Origin: Ichthyophthirius multifiliis
Lineage: Eukaryota > Ciliophora > Oligohymenophorea > Hymenostomatida
DNA length: 64,000 nucleotides
Direction: 5' to 3'
Assembly (NCBI RefSeq): GCF_000220395.1
Contig: NW_004085988.1
Coordinates: 239,349 to 303,348 of the forward strand
The notes under the pieces were generated by a model that worked only from the letters and a program-made list of their open reading frames with translations, did not search any database and was not told the DNA's origin. The position numbers and the translations under genes are program-made. Below are positions 1 to 12,541 of this stretch, piece by piece. Within the stretch, counting starts at the first letter, position 1; the number at the start of each line of letters is the position of its first letter.

Positions 1-189
1 TTGTTTTTATATAATTTTAAAATAAAATGAACTTAAATAAAAAATTTAAAAAGAAAAATATAAAAATAAATTAATTAATATGACATTTATTTTAAAAAAA
101 AATATAAATATATATAAAAAAGCAAATTTTTTCTTAAATATATAATTTATTATTTTCCTTAATTTATATTTATTTGTAAAAATAAATAT

Positions 190-1138
190 TCAAGCAATTA
201 AAGCAAACCAACTTAAGAAAAGATAAAATAATAAAACAGGATAAACAGCCAATAATTTTTTCTCTTCACTAACTAATACAGCCATAAAGGGAATAGAAGC
301 TTTAGTTGACCAAGCAAGTCCGACAGCACAAAAAAACATTTTTATCAAAAATAGCAAGAAATTGGTTGTAGGTAAAAATATTACTATAAATGAAGATATA
401 TTTATTGGAAAAACACAATATCCTAAAACACATACAGATTAGAAGAAAGAACTAATATTTTTTAATTAATTATTTTTTTAATTTAAAAAAATAAAATAAA
501 AAAAAATACATTTTTCCTCCTAAAAGTTTTGCATTTAAAGTTACTATTCCAGCACCAATCCATATAACTACAAAAATTATAGCAAATACAGTTTCTGCTT
601 ATTCAGATGAGGCAAGACTTAAAGTTCTTTTTATATTATTTAATTTAAAATTAATATAATATATTTTTTTCTTAAATAATAATAAAAAAAACATTGCTAA
701 GGTTATGCATAATAATAATGGTCCCCATAAATCCCCTTTTATATTTTAAAAAAATATATATATAAAAAAACATAATATATATATATATATATATATGTAT
801 ATATTTATTTTTTAAAAATTTAAATTTACAATCTTTCAACTCTTGTCCTTTATCTTAACGCATTTTAGGAAGCAAAACATATTTTAATTTATGTGCTATC
901 ATTCTTAAATCTCTCATCTTTATATTATTTAAATTTATATTTTTTTTTTTTATTTCATTTTTTTTTTTGTGATTTATACTATTGTTTCTGAAATAGATTC
1001 ATTTAAGGTGTTTTTTGCTGCTTATTATTTATTAAATTAAGAACTTGAAATTCCTTAAGGTTATTCATTATCCAAAAGTTGAATATTTCCTTACAAATCA
1101 GCTTAATTATTACTATTATTTTGATTTTCTAAATCCAT
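190..1138 (-). CDS. YIPF6: YIPF6-like Golgi membrane protein (Yip1 family)
   Basis: This four-pass-type Golgi/ER membrane protein belongs to the Yip1 family, which works with Rab GTPases in vesicle traffic. Four exons are read on the minus strand (1138-980, 917-830, 735-510, 451-190). They total 735 nt, exactly 244 codons plus a TGA stop, and all three introns have GT...AG ends. The family signature is clear: 'NESISETIMRDLRMIAHKL' ahead of 'LKDWDLWGPLLL', then 'NAKLLGGKISFFQSVCVLGY' and a C-terminal 'VYPVLLFYLFLSWFALIA'. The acidic, Q/N-rich N-terminus faces the cytosol in this family. The start is the first ATG of the open frame. The gene is divergent from the Rab gene beside it. It is confidently YIPF6 rather than YIPF5/7, judged from the RDWDLWGP block. 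Confidence 0.9.
775..796. repeat. (TA)n microsatellite in a YIPF6 intron
   Basis: This pure TA dinucleotide run lies inside the 94-nt second intron (736-829) of the YIPF6-like gene. It explains the length of that intron, the longest of the three. Confidence 0.8.
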
Positions 1139-1624
1139 TTTAATGAATTATTTTGTATATTTATTTTTATATTTTATTATCTTATGACTATAGTATAATT
1201 ATTTTTTATATACCTTGTATTTTAATTTTTTTTTTTCAATTATATTTAAAAATATTTTTTTTATAAAATATATAGTTGCATATATCATAATTATTATTAT
1301 TTTATTAAATTTTTAATTGTATAATTAATAAAAAAAATAATTTAAATTTTCGAAAAAAGAATTAATTAATATTTATTTTTTATATAGATTTTACTTAACA
1401 TATTTAACAATGTTAAATGGATATAAAAAATAAAATAAAATAATATATTAAATAAAAATTAAGATAAAAATAAATTTAATTATGATAATAAAATAAATTC
1501 TTAATAATTAAAAAAGCAATTATATATTAAATAAAAGATATATTTATAAATAAATTTAAAATTATATTTCTTATTAAAATAATAAAATAATTTATAAAAA
1601 AACACATCTTATCGAAAAAAAAAA
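1139..1624. other. Divergent intergenic region, no gene seen
   Basis: About 490 bases of almost pure A/T separate the starts of the YIPF6-like gene (-) and the Rab gene (+). It must hold both promoters, but no specific element could be picked out from the base composition. Confidence 0.6.
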
Positions 1625-2314
1625 ATGACAGATAATAATCCATTTATTAAAATAATCGTAGTAGGTGAATAAAATGTTGGAAAAACATGTATATTAGCCC
1701 GTTATTCACGCGGTTAGTTTGATAATTCCTGCCCTCCAACATTAGGAATGGATTTCTCATCAAAACTTTTAGAATATAATGGAAATACAATTCGTTTACA
1801 ATTATGGGATATTGCAGGTTAAGAACGCTATACATCAGTATCTAAATTATATGTAAGAGGTGCATATGGAGCATTAGTAGTAGCAGATATAACAAACGAA
1901 AACTCTTTATATGAAACATTAAAATGGAAAAAAATAATAGAAGAATCATGTGATTATTTAAATAATAAACCAATTCCTATGTTTTTGGTATAAAATAAAT
2001 TAGATGAAGTTAAAGGTTTAGGCATTTTATAAGAATATTAAAAAGAGTCTTTTCTTAAAACCTGGAGTAAAGAAAATGGATTTTCTGGGTGTTTATAAGT
2101 TAGTGCTAAAGATAATACAAATATTCCTGATATTTTTCAAATGTTGATTGAATTAATTATTAAAGAAGGTTATTTAAAAAAAGATGAATAAAATTAAGGT
2201 AACTTTTCAAATAATTCAAATATTTAGGTCAATAATTAATAAAATGTTAGGCTTGGTAATAGTAGTAATAATTAAATTTCTAAAGCAAATAAAAATAAAG
2301 AAGGATGTTGTTGA
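1625..2314 (+). CDS. Rab32/38-like small GTPase
   Basis: This is a single-exon Rab GTPase of 229 residues ending in TGA. All nucleotide-binding motifs are visible: the P-loop 'GEQNVGKT', the switch I region 'PPTLGMDF', 'WDIAGQE' (G3), 'NKLD' (G4) and 'VSAKD' (G5). The 'IAGQE' form instead of the usual 'TAGQE', together with 'LKWKKIIEES' and 'NNKPIPMFLVQNKLD', points to the Rab32/38 group, whose members act on lysosome-related organelles, mitochondria and phagosomes. The C-terminus is a Q/N-rich tail ending in 'KEGCC', a typical geranylgeranylation site. No introns and no frame breaks are seen. Rab is certain; the Rab32 subfamily is likely. Confidence 0.92.
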
Positions 2315-2815
2315 TTTATTTTTTAGTTATACAAATAATTCTTATAAATATATATTAGTTTATAATAAATTATAAAATATAAATTAATATTTTTTATTCA
2401 TTTTATCTTTTATATTGGGGATATATAATAAATTAATTAAAATTTTGGTTTACTTTAAAATTATATTAAAAAATATATATTAACTATAATATTTATTGAA
2501 GGCATTAAATTTTACTTTTAATTATTAATTTGATGAAAATATGGTATTTTATTAATAATACAAAAATATTATTTTTAAAATATATTATTAACTTCTAAAA
2601 ATAATCTTTAAATTTAATAAAAAGCAACAATCTTTTGAAATAGATAAAATAAATAATTCTTTGTATGTCTAATATTTTTTTATTTCAAAGTATAAAATTA
2701 TTCAATACTAGTTTGATATTTTTATTTTATTTAATCTATCTCGAGGAAAATAAATTTTAAAAAATTTTATTTAATATATTATAGATTAATTTTTAAAAAA
2801 TAAAAGCATAATTAA
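2315..2815. other. Intergenic region between tandem genes
   Basis: About 500 A/T-rich bases lie between the Rab stop and the SAC1 start. No open frame in the ciliate code and no RNA gene is seen. Confidence 0.6.
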
Positions 2816-5044
2816 ATGACAAATACGAATTAAATTTTTAAAGACTCTAGATTTCTTAGTATATATTAAAATTAATATATATTATCTGACCAGTCTAACG
2901 ATTCTATAATGATGTAAATTCTAATCTATTTTTTATTTACTATTCTTAATACAATAATCATATTAGAGATTTAAAAACAGGATAAATAACAAAATAAGTT
3001 TAATGTACACAAGACTAAAATTGCATAAAGGTATAAAAAACTAAATAAATAGTTATATTTTTTAATAGAAAATAGGATTTAAAGCATTATACGGAGTTTG
3101 TGAATTAAAAAAATCTAAATATTTGATTTTGGCGACAGAATCAACTATATTAGGTTCTATTTATAATAAAAACATATAAAAGATTAGTAAGATGGAATTT
3201 TTTGGAATAAATCCTAGAAAAGAGTAGTAAAATAAATGTATATTTATATAACATAAAAAAGAATTCATAAAGAAGATTAATATTATATATAAATGATGTA
3301 ATCGTTATTTAAAACTAAAACGTTTTACTTTTCAGACGAATATGATTTGACTCAAAGTTTTTAGAGATTCGTTAAGAATTAAATAGATAAAAATAAATAT
3401 AACCTAAATTATTGCTATAATGAATGTTTTTTACATGATTTTATTAAAATAGGAGCTGATGAATGGATAACACCATTTATTTCTGGTTATTTAAAAATAG
3501 AATATTGCTAAATTAATGTATTATATAAATAAAAAATTAAATTTTATTTTTTTATTTAATAAATATATTTTATATTTATTTAAAAAAAAATAAGGAATCA
3601 TAAATTGAATTTATTTTAATAAGTCGAAGAGATAAAAGACGTGCTGGAATGCGATTTATTTCAAGAGGTACTGATTTGGATGGAAATCCTTCTAATATGG
3701 CTGAAACTGAATAAATAACTGTGATTTCTTAAGTAAAAATAAAATATTTATACACATGATTATTTTTGCCAATAAAAAGGGAGATTAATATACTATTTAT
3801 AGTTTTGTTTAAACTAGAGGTTCTATGCCATTTTACTGGAGTTAAAAGACCTAATTAACTTACACACCTAAATCAAAAATAATAGGAGATGAAAACTCTA
3901 ACAAAGAATTTTGTAGAAAACATTTTAATGATTAATAAAAGTATTATAATAAATAAGTATTAGTTAATCTCATTGATAAAAAAGGAAAAGTTTAATTACC
4001 TTTAGGCATATATTTTTAAAATTTAGTAAACAAATTAAACGATAAAAATTTGAAGTACATATGGTTTGATTTCCATCATAAATGCAGAAAAATGAAATAT
4101 GAAAATTTAATAGAATTAATTAATGAAATTAAGCCAGATCTCGATGAAATGGGATATTATGAATTTTAATATACAAAAGATAAGGTATTTCATGTTATTA
4201 TATTATTTATTTTTTATTTAAAATATAAAAAATAAGATAAATAACCCTACTATAAAGAAACTTTAATCAGGGGTTGTTAGAACTAATTGTATGGATTGCT
4301 TAGATAGAACTAATGTTGTACAATCCGTTATTGGAAGAACAATTTTACATTAAATATTATATAATGCTTAAATAAATTAAAAATAATCTGTAAAAATAGA
4401 AATATATGATTTTTATTAAAATTATTATATTATTATTTTCTTTTTAAAAAAAACATTTAATTAAAAAGACTGCTGCTTTTGAAAAATTCAGTGAAAAACT
4501 TGAATAAAAATTCAGAAATACTTGGACTGAAAACGCTGATATAATGAGTATTTTATACACAGGTACAGGTGCTTTGAAAACTGACTTTACAAGGTATAAA
4601 AACTATTATATAAATATTAATCTTTTTTAAAAAAATAGACTAGGAAAAAGAACTATAAATGGAGCTATTTAAGATGGTAAAAATTCTATTATGAGATATA
4701 TTTATGGAAATTTCTTTGATGGACATAAATAAGTAAAATTTTTTTTAGATTTATTTAATTTTAATTTTTATTTTATTTTTTAGGATTGCATAGATCTTTT
4801 ATTAGGAAAGCTTCATCCTAAAGAAAAAAATTTTGGTCCTAAATTAAATCCGTTAATCTATATTATTCTAATTCTTATTTTCGGACCTTTAATTGTTAAA
4901 CCTTATGTGAATATGCTGTTTTTTAGAGATAACTAAAGTTAGTTTATAAATTATGCTACTTATTTTTATTTAGTAGCCGCATTTTTATGGTTGATTAAAA
5001 AACTTCCTTAGATTTTCGTATAATAATCTATTTTAGATTAATGA
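2816..5044 (+). CDS. SAC1: SAC1-type phosphoinositide phosphatase
   Basis: This gene encodes a SAC1-family lipid phosphatase that removes phosphate from PI4P and related lipids at ER/Golgi membranes. It is split by roughly eight or nine short introns. The catalytic CX5R(T/S) motif is intact in 'RTNCMDCLDRTNVVQ' (near 4280). Upstream Sac-domain blocks include 'FYFSDEYDLTQSFQRF', 'SRRDKRRAGMRFISRG' and 'GSMPFYWSQ'; downstream are 'YTGTGALKTDFTR' and 'GKRTINGAIQDG'. Two hydrophobic segments near the end ('PLIYIILILIFGPLIV' and 'ATYFYLVAAFLWLI') match the C-terminal membrane anchor of Sac1. The frame ends in TGA. The N-terminal exon is less certain than the catalytic region. It follows the Rab gene in the same direction, with no sign of an operon. 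Confidence 0.9.
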
Positions 5045-5193
5045 AAAAATAGACTTTTAAATAGAAAAAATAGATTAATATTTTTATACTTATTTATTAT
5101 TGTTTTGTTTCTTTTTTTAATCAAAATTTTTAAATTAAAATAAATTATATAAAATTAAAATTTAAAATTCATAAAAATAAAATAAAATTAATA

Positions 5194-6533
5194 ATGTTAA
5201 AAACAATATTCTTATCAAAATCTTTATCATAAATAAATTCAGAATATGAAGTACAAAATATGAATTAAAAACCTGAATTTATAAACATAAATCCAATTTT
5301 AATAAATTATGATAATATTTCTGTCTACAGTTCAAATGGTTCAGATAAATAAAAATATTAAAAGCCACTAGTAGAGCCATAAATAATAGATTAATGTAAA
5401 CAAAAAAACTAAAAAAAAAAAAAAAACTAAATTTTCAGTAAATAAAAAATAATAGGCTATTGCTGTTTCAGCATAATAAGCTTAAGGAGATGATGATTTC
5501 GAATTTTTAGATTCAGATGAAGAAGAAGAGTTAAAATAATAATTTAAAAAACAGAATAATTAAATAAATAAAAATTGGCATAATAATTATATTTAACTTA
5601 AAAAAGATCATAATCATCAGATTTTAGAATATAATTAATTTAGAAATATTAAAAGAAAAACAATTTAATAAATCATCCTTTCAGATATTTAATATTTTCT
5701 TCTAAAATAGACGAAAAATCATTAAAAAGGCATATAAATATGGTTTACAAAGGTGTAGTTTACTGCCATAATTTTATAAAAAAACCTTCACTAAAGTATA
5801 TATAAAGTAAAATGTTTAACTTAAAAGTAAAAAAAGTAAAAAAAGAAATTTAAAAAATAAAAAAATTAAAAAAATTAAAAAAAAAGAGATGCAAAAAAAT
5901 ATAAACTATTTTTAGATTTAGATGAGACATTAATATATTCAAGTTAATTTATCAATAATCCAGAAAACATATTATCCGTCTAAAATAATAATGGGGAAAA
6001 TTTATAAGTACAATTATTTTATTTTTTTAAATATTTTGTACGAATAAACAAAATTAATGTTTTTTTTATAATTGAAAAAAGATTGGATTTAATATAAGGC
6101 CATATTGTTTAGAATTTATAGAAAAAATAGTCAAAATATTGGGATATATATATATATACTGCTAAGTTAAAAAAATTATGCAGATGCTATAGCAAATTAT
6201 CTGGATCCCTAGAAAAAATATATTAATGAAATATTGAATAGAAGTCACTGTTTATGTACAAAAAATGGACTTTATATAAAAGATTTAAGGATTATTTAAA
6301 ATATTGATTTAAAATATACTATATTAATTGATAATTTAGTTAGTAGTTTTTGTTTTTAGTTATAAAACGGAATACCTATTTTAGAATGGAAAGATAATAA
6401 ATATGATACAGAATTAAAAAGTTTGTATATTTATTTAATTAAAGCTAGTTAATCTAGTGATGTTAGAAATTTTAATTACTAAAATTTAAAATTACATGAA
6501 ATTATAAATATAAATAAAGAATATTTATAATGA
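5194..6533 (+). CDS. SCP/FCP1-like HAD phosphatase, frame-broken
   Basis: This is a HAD-superfamily phosphatase of the CTD/SCP type (protein Ser/Thr phosphatase, DxDxT nucleophile). The catalytic 'LFLDLDETLIYSSQF' lies near 5910-5945. After an intron (about 6010-6080) come 'IGFNIRPYCLEFIEK', 'YWDIYIYTAKLK', 'NYADAIANYLDP' and 'YTILIDNLVSSF', in the order expected for the family. An acidic, Q/K-rich N-terminal half includes 'DEKSLKRHINMVYKG'. These blocks are not in one frame: at least two one-base changes fall between 6120 and 6180, and more occur in the A-runs at about 5400-5430 and 5690-5880. It may be a decaying paralogue of the intact-looking phosphatase at 50706-52477, or a real gene with homopolymer errors. 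Confidence 0.7.
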
Positions 6534-8095
6534 ATAAAAACACACTTAAAATATTATGTAATACTTTAATGTTTATAATAATTAATTGTAAATAATATTA
6601 AAAATTATTTATATATTAATGAAATAGATTTTCTTATATATTATATTATAAAGTATAAATTATATATTATTTTATAATTAATTATTTAATCTTAATTACA
6701 TATGTATTAATTATAATTTTTATTATAATTAAAAAATATAAATCTATTTATTTTATATATTAAAAAATAATTTAATTAATAGTATTTTTATAATAAAGTA
6801 ATAAATTTTATCTAATCATATATTAAAATAATTTTTACAAAATACGTTCTATTAAATTATTTTATATATTAATTTACATTATTACATTATTTTAATTTTA
6901 TTTAACATAATTTATTTAAATATAATTTTATTTTTATTCTATTTACTTATTTTAATCTTTATATTTTAACTATTATATACTAAATATATTTTTTTACATA
7001 AACTTTTAATTTTTAATTTTTTATCTTGCTTTTAATATTTGATATTTTATAAAAATATTCACATTTGATTTTTAATAAGATAAAACTATTTTTAATAATT
7101 TATATATCAAAAAATAACTATATAAAAATAAACTTATACAATCTGATGTTTGTGTTTAAAAAAATTATAAATATTCTTTAACTTTTTTATAGCAACTTAA
7201 TATATTTTAATTTTCCTTTAATTTTATATAAATAAAAAAAATTATATTCTTTAAATTAAATATTTAATAAATTTAGTTATAAATATTTAATTATATTATT
7301 TATTTTAATTTAATTAATAATTTCGACGATTACAAAATTAAATCATAATATTTCCACATTATTCATAGTTTTGTTTATTTTTAATTTAATTTTATTTTGA
7401 TGAAAAAATGCTTTTTTAAAAATAAATATATTATTTAATAATTTAATAAATGAATTAAAATTAAGTAATAATAATAATTTAAATATTTAAAGTTATAATT
7501 ATTTATTTTTATAAATAAATAAAAATTATTTATAATATTTTATTTATGAAATAAATTAATTTTTTTGCTTTGATATAATAGAAAATGAAATTTCTTCGAA
7601 TTTAAATATTAATTTAAAAATAATATAAATTATTATATTTAATTAAAGTTTTCTATTTGTTACTTTATTTTAAAATTTTGTTTTATTTTTCCGTTAATTT
7701 TTTTTAAAAAAAGCTTATTCAAAAAAAAATTTTATTATATATGTTTTCTCATATTTTTTATTGTTTATTTTTTTCTTTAAAATATATTTATTATTACATC
7801 AATTATTATTTTTAAAAACTTAATAAAAATAATATATAAATTATCGAAAATATTTAAATTTTCCGATAAAAATATTTTATTATTATTATTATATTTTAAT
7901 CTTTTTTATAATTTCAAAATTTGTAAAATTTTTAAAAATATACTAAAAAATTATTTTTTAAAAAATATATATGTAAAATGCTCTTTAATTAATATTTTTA
8001 TTTAAAATAAATAATCTATTTATTAAAAACTAGAATTATCATTAATATTTGCATTAAATATAATTTTTTTATATAATTATTTTGTAAATTATCAA
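6534..8095. other. Long intergenic region, convergent gene ends
   Basis: About 1.56 kb of A/T-rich DNA separates the 3' ends of two convergent genes. I read all six frames in the ciliate code and saw only low-complexity I/N/K/L/F strings, with no domain, tRNA or long repeat. Confidence 0.6.
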
Positions 8096-8607
8096 TCAAA
8101 AAATAAATATATAAATAATTATAGTTTCTATATAATTTAAATTAGAAAAGTAAAATATATATACTTATTCCTATTTAATGAATCCTCCTGTTTTACTACG
8201 ACGGTCATCATCTAAAACATAATAAAAAAGTTTAAGTGGATCTAAAATTGAATAAAAAAGAACTAGCGACATAAAAATAAATTAAAGAAGGGCCAGCGGA
8301 TCTAAATCTTTATAAAAAACTATAATAATGAATGCCAACAAATAAATAGCCTTTAATAAATAAAACTCAATTCCTACAATAAATAATATAAATAATATCC
8401 CAAATTTTTTTGAATTAATTCCTTAAATCCATTTGGAATAAAAAGAGAAATAAATTGCAGAAAAAGCTTATCTTTTCGGAATTTAAGGAAATTAAGAATT
8501 ATTAAATATTGAGTACCTTTAAACTTCTATTAATTTCTTTTTATAATTTTATTAATGTAAAAATTATAATATTATATCTTTAAACCGAAAATTAATAAAT
8601 TATGCAT
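8096..8607 (-). CDS. Small polytopic membrane protein, unknown
   Basis: This 150-residue protein has two exons (8607-8586 and 8526-8096; the 59-nt intron has GT...AG ends). Coding length is exactly 453 nt. It begins 'MHNLLIFEVQRYS', then has a basic/aromatic segment 'FYSKWIQGINSKK' and three close hydrophobic stretches ('FGILFILFIVGIEFYLL', 'AIYLLAFIIIVFY', 'LLQFIFMSLVLFYSIL') separated by short acidic turns ('KDLDPLAL', 'LDPLKL'). A charged tail 'VLDDDRRSKTGG' follows. The regular spacing and higher-than-local codon complexity mark it as a real conserved gene. I do not recognise the family. The last ~25 residues are low complexity and may not all be genuine if the TGA used here is not the true stop. 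It is divergent from 8661-9132. Confidence 0.75.
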
Positions 8608-8660
8608 TTTTTACTATATAAATTATTTTAAAATACTTTTTTTAAATTTTAGGTGATAAT

Positions 8661-9132
8661 ATGCCTTCTATAAATGATATAAAAAACAAAATTAAATAAG
8701 ATAATATAAAAGACATAACCTAATATTAGCTTCTTAAAATCATTAGTTATATAAAAAAAATTCTAGTTAATTTACCATAAAAGAAGTTGAATAATTAAAT
8801 ACTAAATTGTAAATATATAATTTATAATTATTTTATTTTAAATTTAGATATATTTAATTAATAAAAAAAATAGTGTATTTGATAACTTGAATATTGATTA
8901 AATTAAATTTTTTGAAAGTGAATGGATAAAAGTAGATATAAAGAAGATAGGATATATTGAGAAATAATAAGCTAACATTATTGTACAAAATATTATGAAG
9001 AAATATGTCAAAAAATATTAAAAATATTATAAATATATAAAAATATTTTTTTACTTAAAATTATTAAATAAAGTATTCAAAAGCTTTTCATATATAAAAA
9101 TTAAGACTAGAAATATCTAATATAGAAAATGA
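8661..9132 (+). CDS. Hypothetical small protein, intron uncertain
   Basis: A possible two-exon gene starts at 'MPSINDIKNKIK' and is followed, after an intron-like stretch at about 8808-8846, by 'SVFDNLNIDQIKFFESEW' and 'KVDIKKIGYIEKQQANII', ending in TGA. The second part has a convincing mixed composition. The only GT...AG intron I can place does not keep the frame, so either a base is wrong or the start lies elsewhere. No family is recognised; it reads as a soluble, helical, lysine-rich protein. Confidence 0.4.
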
Positions 9133-9675
9133 ATATATTTCATTTTAATAATTTACTAATCTTGTTACTTATTTTATTTTTAAATATTAAATTAAAATGA
9201 AATAAAAATTTGCTTGCAAGTGTATTATTTTTTGATAAATTTTTGCTTTTATAGGCTTATAAATTCAACTAAATTTTTTAATAATTTGAAGTAAAAATTA
9301 TATATTAAATTAATTAAAATATAATATTTTATTTAAATTAAGATTTTTTAAAATATATATTATATTTTTTTTTGGTAAAAAATAATTTAAATTATATATT
9401 TGTTAATTTTTTTCTTTTTATCAGATATTTTTTATTCTTTTAACCATTGTTATTAAATATTAATAATTATTTTTTCTTTTAAGTTAAAGTTTTTTAAATA
9501 AATGAATTTTCTAAAGTAAATAAAAAATAAATTTTAAAATATAATATATTCATTATAATTATATTAATTTTTTTAATTAAAAGATTTCCTTAGTTTATAT
9601 TATGTTTTTTAATCAAAAAAAAAAGCAAATAAAGTATATATTTATATTTTTTCAAAGAAAATAAATTATATTTAT
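9133..9675. other. Intergenic region, convergent gene ends
   Basis: About 540 A/T-rich bases with nothing recognisable lie between the end of the small + strand gene and the end of the pseudokinase gene. Confidence 0.6.
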
Positions 9676-12541
9676 TCATTTTTTAATATTCATTTTTTCT
9701 AATTAACTTATCATAATTTCTTTTTCTTAATCTAACTAAATATTTTTATTTCTAATTTATTCCATTTCTGTAAAATTAACTTCTTAATCTTTTAAACTGG
9801 CTATTTTGTTTTCTAATTCTTCAATTTTATTTTTATAATACATATCCTACTCTTTCTTTTTTTTATCAAATATTTATTATTAACTTAATTTTTGATTTTC
9901 ATATTATTTTTTACATTCTGATTCTACTTTTTTAACTAATTCTAATTTTTGCTTATTTTAAAAAATTATAAATATAATAATTTTCTATTCTTTAAAATAC
10001 TTGCTTAAGGTAATATAATTAATCTTCTAATTTTTCTTTTTAAGAAATTTATTAATGTATAGATTTTCTAGAATTTTAAACATTTTAAATAACAGTACTT
10101 GAATTAAGATTTATAATTTTATTGAGAATTTCGTTTAGATTCTATTATTCTGAATTTGAAATAATAATTTAATTTTATAATTCTTGAAACTAAGGAATTT
10201 ATTTTTGTAAGTTTTAAAACTCAATAAAATTGCTAAATTTTCCTATTTCTTCTTATTATTGAAAAATAGATTATTTTTAAACTAAAATATCTTCATAAAT
10301 TTGATTAATCTGTTATTTTAATTAAGCAATTTAGATATCTAAAAATCCTACTTTTTCTTAATTTAAAAGTATTTATTTGATTGCTTCATCTTGAATTTTT
10401 AATTATTAGTTTTTTTCAGCTTTTATTTCTTTAAGGTGATTAATAAATTATTTATTTTCTTAAATTAAGTTTTGTAAATTTTCACATTTTATCATATCTC
10501 CTACACTTATATATGTTTTTAAAGAATAAGGAGTATCATAATCATTTATAGTATAATCTTTATTTATCAAATAAAATTTTTTCATTTTAATAATGCTTTC
10601 TTATAACTCCTCAATTTCTTAAATAAGATTGCATTTTTTTACTATAGACAATTTTATTTTTCTTAAAGTACTTCCATTTTTAATACTTTATCATCTTTTA
10701 ATTTGTTCAAAAATGCTTCACTTTTATTAAAATATTAATCTTTGCTTATATTTTTATATTTATATAAAATATCATTTTATGGTTTGTTTTCTAAACTCTT
10801 AATAAAAATAAATGAAATTAAAATATATTTATTTTTACTTTTAATTGACTATTTAAAATATCATCTTCTATTTAATTTTCTTAAATAGTTTAAAGTTTTC
10901 TTAAATTTTCCATATTTTCTTAATAATCTTAAAGTTATTCTAAAATGTTTTCATTAACTTCATTTTAATTTTCTTTAGAATTTAAATTTTAATTTTCTTC
11001 ATTATTTAGAATATCATTTTATTGATCTAACTAAACTTCGATATTTGAATCATTCTATTAATCCAAAGTATTTTCTTATTTAAAAGTTTCTTTTTTTAAA
11101 GCTCACAAAATTAATTAATAATACTAATTTTTTATTAATTTTTAATTTATTCGTTCTCAAGCATTTCTTTTTATTTTAAATCAATAACATTTTAACAATG
11201 TTAAATAAACATAACTTTCTCATATATTTTTTATGCTTATAAAGTCTTGCTATTTTATTCCTAATTTTCTTCTATTTATTAACTAATATTTTAAATTTAC
11301 TAAAAGCATTCTATATTATCTTTAAGTTATTCTTATATATTTTATTATTCTTATTTACCAATAGTTTATCTAATGATTTTCTTTTTAACATTTTCTAAAT
11401 TATAATACTCTTCATTTTCTTATATCAAATTCAATTTTTAAATTACTTCTAATATTCCAATTCTTTCAGAAGGATTTTTCTTTAACATTAATAAAAGTAG
11501 ATTTTCCAACTCAGATGGAAATATTTTTTCTTTATTTTAAATTTTAGCAAATACATCATTGTTTTTAATATTTTTTTCAATCTCGGATAATTCAATTTCT
11601 TCTAAAATCGTATAGTTTTAATTAATACCAAATGCCAGTTTTCCTTCTGAAAAAATAAAAAAAATAATCATCCCGAAACTCCAAATATCCATTTTTTCAT
11701 CGTGTCCCGTTTTATTGATAATTTCGGGAGGCATAAATGGATAAAAATTATTATTTTAGATTATTCTTGTCATTCTTTTTCTATTATTGAGAGGAAAATA
11801 ATTACTCCAACAAAAATTTGTTAATTTAATATTAAAATTTTCATCAATAAGGATATTTTCAGGCTTTAAATTCCTATAAATAATATTATTTTAGTGTAAA
11901 TATTCTAAAGCTGACCCTATTTATTTAACAATATGAAGTTTATGAGATATTTATGGAAGAAAAATGTTTAAAGAAGTTCCCTAAACATATTCTTATAATA
12001 AATATATAAATGAATTATCCTCAAAATGAGTAAACTGTTTTAAGATATTTGGATGATTTTATTTATATATAATATCAATTTCTTTTTAAATTAAATTAGT
12101 GAGTTTATTTTTTTTAATTTCATCTTTTTTAATTTATTTTAAAGCATAAAGACATCCTGAAACGATATCTTGAACTAAATTTATTTAAGAAAATTACGTT
12201 GTGGCTATTATTTTTATTGTTTTTATGTCCTTTTATTCTATTTTTAATTCATTTTGAGATATTGTTAATATATTTGTTTCAAATTGATATGGTATTATTT
12301 ATGATAATTATTTTACATCAGATTTATTCTAAGAATTTATTATTAATGAGGATTTTGTACTTGTTGATGATGTTAGTAGGTTTTTTGAAGATTTTTATAT
12401 TAATGGCTTCTTTTATTACATTAATTCTTATTTTTTTACTACTGATGGTTAAGTTTTTGGATCAGGTTTCTTTAAAGGAAGTGTCTTTTGTAATTATGTT
12501 TATTAAGAAGAATTTTAAGAATTATTTGGAATTTTTTTCAT
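9676..12541 (-). CDS. Aurora-like pseudokinase with coiled-coil tail
   Basis: The N-terminal third is a protein kinase fold, starting 'MKKIPNNSQNSSQQ'. The ATP-site lysine is present ('CLYALKQIKKDE') and the region after the DFG position looks like Aurora kinases ('FYPFMPPEI', 'HDEKMDIWSFGMIIFF'). The catalytic residues are changed: HRD is 'YRN' (about 11870-11878, in 'NIIYRNLKPENILI') and DFG is 'NFC' (about 11810-11818, in 'IKLTNFCWS'). Both key aspartates are asparagine, so catalysis is unlikely and a scaffold role is inferred. The rest, from about 11400 down, is a long Q/E/K-rich coiled coil ending 'MISQLEKMNIKK' then TGA. One clear intron lies near 10810-10850. Two or more frame changes in A-runs occur in the tail, so kinase and tail might be separate genes, although no stop-start pair is seen. 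Confidence 0.75.

Noticed and set aside
190-5044. YIPF6, Rab32-like and SAC1 genes as a functional traffic operon or cluster
   Set aside because: Strands differ, each gene has its own spacing and introns, and membrane-traffic genes are common; the adjacency is likely chance.
6534-8095. Search for tRNA, snRNA or transposon remnants in the longest intergenic region
   Set aside because: No G/C-rich stem-loop blocks, box-like motifs, terminal inverted repeats or transposase-like frames were found.
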